Origin: JAIBJN01 sp035762005
GTDB lineage: Bacteria > Actinomycetota > Thermoleophilia > Gaiellales > Gaiellaceae
Reading direction: 5' to 3'
Assembly (NCBI GenBank): GCA_035762005.1
Contig: DASTQA010000018.1
Location: 1 to 50,423, forward strand
DNA: 50,423 nt
Position 1 is the stretch's first letter. The number at the start of each line of letters is the position of its first letter. Below, piece after piece: positions 47,827 to 50,423 of this stretch. The translations under genes and the position numbers were made by a program. Under the pieces are notes generated by a model, which saw nothing but the letters and a program-made list of their open reading frames with translations, searched no databases and was not told the origin of the DNA.

Positions 47827-48531
47827 GAGCGCCGCGAGCTCCTCGGGGCCGGCGACGACGAGGTCGGCCGCCTCCCGCAGCTCGGCCGGCCCTTCCTCCG
47901 AGGCGACGGCGACCCGGACGGCGTGCTCGAGCCCGGCCCCGGTGAGGCCCGCGAACGCGTCCAGGTCGGTCGTGTCGTCGCCCGCGTAGAGCCCCCGTCT
48001 CGCCTGCGAGCGCTCGAGGAGCGTGCGCACGGCGGTCCCCTTGTCCGCCGCGATCGGCGGGCGCACCTCGAGCACCATCCGGCCCCAGCGCGCGTCGAGG
48101 CCCGCGGCCTGCGCGCGCGCCGCGACCTCCTCCAGCCGCGCGCGGGCGTGATCCGGGTCGGCGGCCTCCCGGTAGTGGTAGGAGAGCGAGAGGCGCTTGT
48201 CCTCGACGGGCAATCCCTCGGCCTCGCGAAAGGCGGCGATGCGGGCGGCGAGCTCACCGGCCCGCGGGTCGAGCTCGAGCCCGTGGTTCCCGACGTACTC
48301 GACCCCGGAGACGCCGACGAGCCGCCGGGCGTCCTCTCCCGCCCGCCCGCTCACGCACGCGACGAGCGCATAGCGGCCCGCGAGGCGCTCGAGCTCCGAG
48401 CGGGTGGCGGGCGGAACCTCGGCGAGCTCGGGCCGCGCGACGATCGGGGCGAGCGTCCCGTCGACGTCGAAGACGAGCGCGCTTCCGCGCGGCGCCTCGG
48501 CAAGGGGAGCGAGGAGCTCGGCGGCCTCCAT
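47812..48531 (-). CDS. otsB: Trehalose-6-phosphate phosphatase
   Basis: A 239-residue HAD phosphatase that makes trehalose from trehalose 6-phosphate. The nucleophile Asp22 and acid Asp24 are in FDVDGTLAPI, the second motif is VACVSGR, and VEYVGNHGLEL and YAGDDTTDLDAF complete the site. The synthase otsA is not in the window. ATG 48531 lies 10 nt after minus-strand TATCCT (48547-48542), so the leader would be only a few nucleotides. Confidence 0.91.
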   Translation of the reverse strand: MEAAELLAPLAEAPRGSALVFDVDGTLAPIVARPELAEVPPATRSELERLAGRYALVACVSGRAGEDARRLVGVSGVEYVGNHGLELDPRAGELAARIAAFREAEGLPVEDKRLSLSYHYREAADPDHARARLEEVAARAQAAGLDARWGRMVLEVRPPIAADKGTAVRTLLERSQARRGLYAGDDTTDLDAFAGLTGAGLEHAVRVAVASEEGPAELREAADLVVAGPEELAALLRLL

Positions 48532-48540
48532 CGACCCGCC

Positions 48541-48547
48541 TAGGATA
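48541..48547. promoter_or_regulatory. Overlapping divergent -10 elements TAGGATA (otsB and TauE/SafE genes)
   Basis: The gap between start codons is 21 bp (48532-48552). TAGGAT (48541-48546) ends 6 nt before the TauE-like GTG. TATCCT on the minus strand (48547-48542) ends 10 nt before the otsB ATG. The two hexamers overlap in one heptamer. Confidence 0.55.
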
Positions 48548-48552
48548 CGGCC

Positions 48553-48918
48553 GTGCCGCGGAAACGCACGCTCCTGGTGCTCGGCGGCATCGGCGTCGCG
48601 GCGGGCTTCCTGAGCGCCCTCTTCGGCGTCGGCGGCGGCATCGTCGTCGTCCCGCTCCTCGTGCTCTTCCTCGACTTCGACTCGCGCGCGGCGACGGCGA
48701 CCTCGCTCGCCGCGATCCTCGTCACCTCGATCGCGGGCACGACGTCGTTCTCGCTCCTCGAGCACGTCGACTGGGGCGCCGCCGCGCTCGTCGGGCTCCC
48801 CGCGCTCGCAGGCTCGCTCCTGGGCGTGCGGGTACAGCAGCACGTCACCTCGCGGACGCTGACGCTCCTCTTCGCCGCCTTCATCGTCGCCGTCGCCGTC
48901 GTCCTCGTCCTCGAGTGA
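48553..48918 (+). CDS. TauE/SafE-type permease, half-size subunit 1
   Basis: A 121-residue membrane protein with about four helices. It has the family repeat motif LSALFGVGGGIVVVPLLVLF at 20-39 and AATATSLAAILVTSIAG. TauE/SafE (DUF81) transporters normally have about 250 residues and two such repeats in one chain. Here each repeat is its own gene, and the pair overlap by GTGA. They probably form a heterodimer exporting or importing organosulfonate or another anion. Leaderless start after TAGGAT. Confidence 0.85.
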   Translation: MPRKRTLLVLGGIGVAAGFLSALFGVGGGIVVVPLLVLFLDFDSRAATATSLAAILVTSIAGTTSFSLLEHVDWGAAALVGLPALAGSLLGVRVQQHVTSRTLTLLFAAFIVAVAVVLVLE

Positions 48919-49289
48919 GCGGCACGACGGTCGTCCTCGCGCTCGCGCTCGGCTTCGGCGCCGGAGCCCTCTCGGGCATGTTCGGCGTCGGCGGCGGCAT
49001 CCTCTTCGTGCCCACGCTCGCGCTCGTCGTCGGGCTCGGCCAGCTCGAGGCCCAGGCCACCTCGCTCGCGGCCATGATCCCGGTGGTCGCGTTCGGCGCC
49101 TGGCAGCAGCAACGGGTCGGCAACGTGCGCTGGCGCGAGGGCCTGGCCGTCGGCCTCGCGTCGGTCGCCGGCGTCCTCGGCGGCGCGGTCGTGGCGACCT
49201 CGCTCGACGAGGACCTCCTGCGCAACCTCTTCGCGGGGTTCCTCGTCGTCGTGGCCGCCCAGCTCGTCTGGTCCGCGCGGCGGCCGTAG
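48915..49289 (+). CDS. TauE/SafE-type permease, half-size subunit 2
   Basis: A 124-residue membrane protein homologous in layout to the gene before it. LSGMFGVGGGILFVPTLALV is at 19-38, EAQATSLAAMIPVVAFGAWQ follows, and the C-terminal helix is LFAGFLVVVAAQLVW. It overlaps subunit 1 by 4 nt (GTGA). There is no frameshift that would simply fuse the two: subunit 1 ends cleanly after a hydrophobic helix at VLVLE and subunit 2 restarts with its own N-terminal helix. Confidence 0.85.
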   Translation: MSGTTVVLALALGFGAGALSGMFGVGGGILFVPTLALVVGLGQLEAQATSLAAMIPVVAFGAWQQQRVGNVRWREGLAVGLASVAGVLGGAVVATSLDEDLLRNLFAGFLVVVAAQLVWSARRP

Positions 49290-49300
49290 ACTTCGGAGGG

Positions 49301-49681
49301 ATGGCCGACGAGCTCCACTTCCCCCTCGTGGACGAGCCGATCGGCGAGCTCGTCCAGCGGCTGCAGGCCGAGGAGCCCGCCGCCGCGGCGCTCGCGGAGT
49401 CACCGAGACGCCAGCTCGCCTTCCGCACGTTCGCCTATGTCCGCGTGGGGATCCTCCTCGGCCGGCTCCTCGTCGAGCGGGAGGTGGACCCGGGCTCGCA
49501 GGCGTCCTGGGTCGACCAGCTCCTCGCCGAGCCGGAGGTGCTCGCGGCCGTTCGCGCCGAGGTCAGCGCCGTCGCGGAGGAGGTCGCCCTCGACCCGAGC
49601 CTCGAGAGCGCCGGCCCGGTGGGCCCCGACGAGGCGGCGCGCGAGCGTTTCCGCTCCTTCGCGCGCGGCCTCGGCGGCTAG
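49301..49681 (+). CDS. Hypothetical acidic protein, 126 residues
   Basis: I do not recognise this family. The protein is soluble and rich in Glu, Ala and Leu, and mostly helical by composition. It starts MADELHFPLVDEPIGELVQR and has RTFAYVRVGILLGRLLVERE in the middle. Codon use matches its neighbours. GGAGGG directly abuts the ATG, too close for a normal Shine-Dalgarno. TAGACT (49287-49292), 8 nt before the ATG, contains the stop of the previous gene, so a leaderless start is uncertain. Confidence 0.7.
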   Translation: MADELHFPLVDEPIGELVQRLQAEEPAAAALAESPRRQLAFRTFAYVRVGILLGRLLVEREVDPGSQASWVDQLLAEPEVLAAVRAEVSAVAEEVALDPSLESAGPVGPDEAARERFRSFARGLGG

Positions 49682-49723
49682 CGGCGGCCGTCGCCGGCCG
49701 GCTGTCGCCTCGCCCTCGTGCCC

Positions 49724-49729
49724 GATAAT
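49724..49729 (+). promoter_or_regulatory. -10-like GATAAT of the terminal secreted-protein gene
   Basis: GATAAT matches TATAAT at five positions and ends exactly 9 nt before the GTG at 49739, the same spacing as at 477, 21723 and 28262. The 57-bp gap holds no Shine-Dalgarno sequence. Confidence 0.55.
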
Positions 49730-49738
49730 CTGCCCGTC

Positions 49739-50423
49739 GTGGGTCACCGCCTCGTCCACGCGGCGCTGCTCGCCCTGGTCGTGCTCGTGCTCGGTGGGCC
49801 CGCCGGCGCGCAGAGCGGCCCGGCTGCGTCCGCGCGCGCCACTGGCGTGAGCGTCGTCGTCCCGGGCGGCAAGGGCGGGTCGGCCGCCACGGTGGAGGCG
49901 CCGCCGCGCGCGGTCGCATCGATCGGCTCCTGGTCGTACGGGGACGGCGCGGTCGGCGTCGGGTCGACGTCCACGGCGGCCGGCGCGGGCGCTGGCACGG
50001 GCGGCTCGGCGAGCTCGAGCGCCACCGTGCGCTCCGTGTCCCTCTTCGGCGGCGAGATCCGGGTCGACGCGGTCGTCGCGAAGGCGAGCGCTCGCGCGTC
50101 GGGAAGCGGCGCCGCGGGCTCGCTCGCCGAGTCCTCGCTCTCCGGCCTCGTCGTCCTCGGCGAGCCCGTGGAGCCGGCCGCCAACGCCCGCCTGAGCCTG
50201 TCCGACTGGGGCTACGTGATCGTGCTCGAGCAGGCGGTCGTCCGCCGCGACGACGAGCAGCGCGGCTTCCGCGGCTTCGTCACGGGCCTCCACGTCGTCC
50301 TGACGAAGGAGCACGGGGGGCTGCCGGCCGGGACCGAGGTCAGGGTCGGCTACGCGGAGGCCGCCGCGAGCGCTCCCAGGCCGAAGCCCGCTCAGGAGCC
50401 CGAGCCGCCCACGTCGGGCGGCG
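49739..50423 (+). CDS. Secreted Ala/Ser/Gly-rich protein, C-terminus outside window
   Basis: About 228 residues are visible. A clear signal peptide (MGHRLVHAALLALVVLVLGG, cleavage near PAGAQS) leads into a domain rich in Ser, Gly and Ala with GVGSTSTAAGAGAGTGG, SVSLFGGEIRVDAVVAKASA and SSLSGLVVLGEPVEPAANAR. VIVLEQAVVRR and LPAGTEVRVGYAEA follow. This pattern resembles actinobacterial surface proteins of the choice-of-anchor P type, but I am not certain. The visible end is Pro-rich, perhaps a linker to a wall or membrane anchor. Confidence 0.75.
   Translation, partial: MGHRLVHAALLALVVLVLGGPAGAQSGPAASARATGVSVVVPGGKGGSAATVEAPPRAVASIGSWSYGDGAVGVGSTSTAAGAGAGTGGSASSSATVRSVSLFGGEIRVDAVVAKASARASGSGAAGSLAESSLSGLVVLGEPVEPAANARLSLSDWGYVIVLEQAVVRRDDEQRGFRGFVTGLHVVLTKEHGGLPAGTEVRVGYAEAAASAPRPKPAQEPEPPTSGG

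Noticed and set aside
48553..49289. TauE/SafE gene broken by a frameshift
   Set aside because: Each half is a self-contained set of helices with its own N-terminal motif, and the overlap is a clean GTGA like other couplings here. An error cannot be fully excluded.
49287..49300. TAGACT as a leaderless -10 for the 126-residue unknown gene
   Set aside because: The TAG is the stop of the previous gene, and GGAGGG occurs in the gap, so the evidence is ambiguous.

Overview
The window is very GC-rich bacterial DNA with dense, often overlapping genes. It carries the replication-origin neighbourhood of a chromosome. The order parB-parA-rsmG-jag-yidC-yidD-rnpA-rpmH, then divergent dnaA-dnaN-recF-dciA-gyrB-gyrA, is the classic actinobacterial arrangement. 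Several traits point to a deep actinobacterial lineage rather than Mycobacterium or Streptomyces; Thermoleophilia is my best guess, by inference only. These traits are a GyrB with a large proteobacterial-type insertion, a PE-ligase-polymerase LigD, and a type II fatty-acid operon without acpP.

Layout: 1-1073 holds a bifunctional-nuclease-domain protein (cut by the window edge) and a DUF4126 membrane protein. 1079-5660 (minus strand) holds tRNA-Ile, chromosome partitioning, and the ribosomal protein L34 / RNase P / membrane insertase cluster. 5661-15164 holds the dnaA promoter region, dnaA, the candidate oriC (7300-7478), dnaN, recF, dciA and the gyrase genes. 15230-21702 holds a MerR regulator, galT, a slipin-NfeD membrane quality-control pair, a secreted peptidoglycan amidase and birA. 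21738-30072 is a long lipid operon: ECF sigma factor, fabZ, fabH, fabD, fabG, fabF, a HAD hydrolase, a zinc-ribbon ureohydrolase, accD and accA. 30269-34822 holds ligD, a GNAT protein and a membrane HD-GYP protein. 34980-50423 is a mosaic of small divergent and convergent units: M36 metallopeptidase, NDH-2, a LOG-like protein, DUF1272, MrfA-type helicase, thiD-thiL, thioredoxin, a GT2 glycosyltransferase, polX, a PLP decarboxylase, otsB, a split TauE/SafE pair, a small unknown protein and a secreted protein cut by the edge.

The most striking signal is regulatory. About fifteen genes have a -10-like hexamer, mostly TANNNT, ending only 6-10 bases before the start codon, with no Shine-Dalgarno sequence. 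This is the architecture of leaderless mRNAs. At several divergent pairs the two start codons are only 18-35 bp apart and the two -10 elements overlap in one near-symmetric core (TATCATC twice, TAGGATA, TACACTA, ATGCTAGCCT). Within operons, genes are coupled by ATGA or GTGA overlaps. Two genes, recF and galT, have no ATG, GTG or TTG available and appear to start at CTG inside a CTGA overlap. Three convergent pairs meet exactly at a shared CTAG. A perfect terminator-like hairpin with a U-tract fills the whole 30-bp gap between dciA and gyrB and contains the only Shine-Dalgarno-like sequence for gyrB. The tRNA-Ile gene begins inside the end of parB.

I see no insertion sequence, CRISPR array or prophage, and no stretch over 300 bp lacks a gene. 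All assignments come from reading sequence and motifs; no database search was run.
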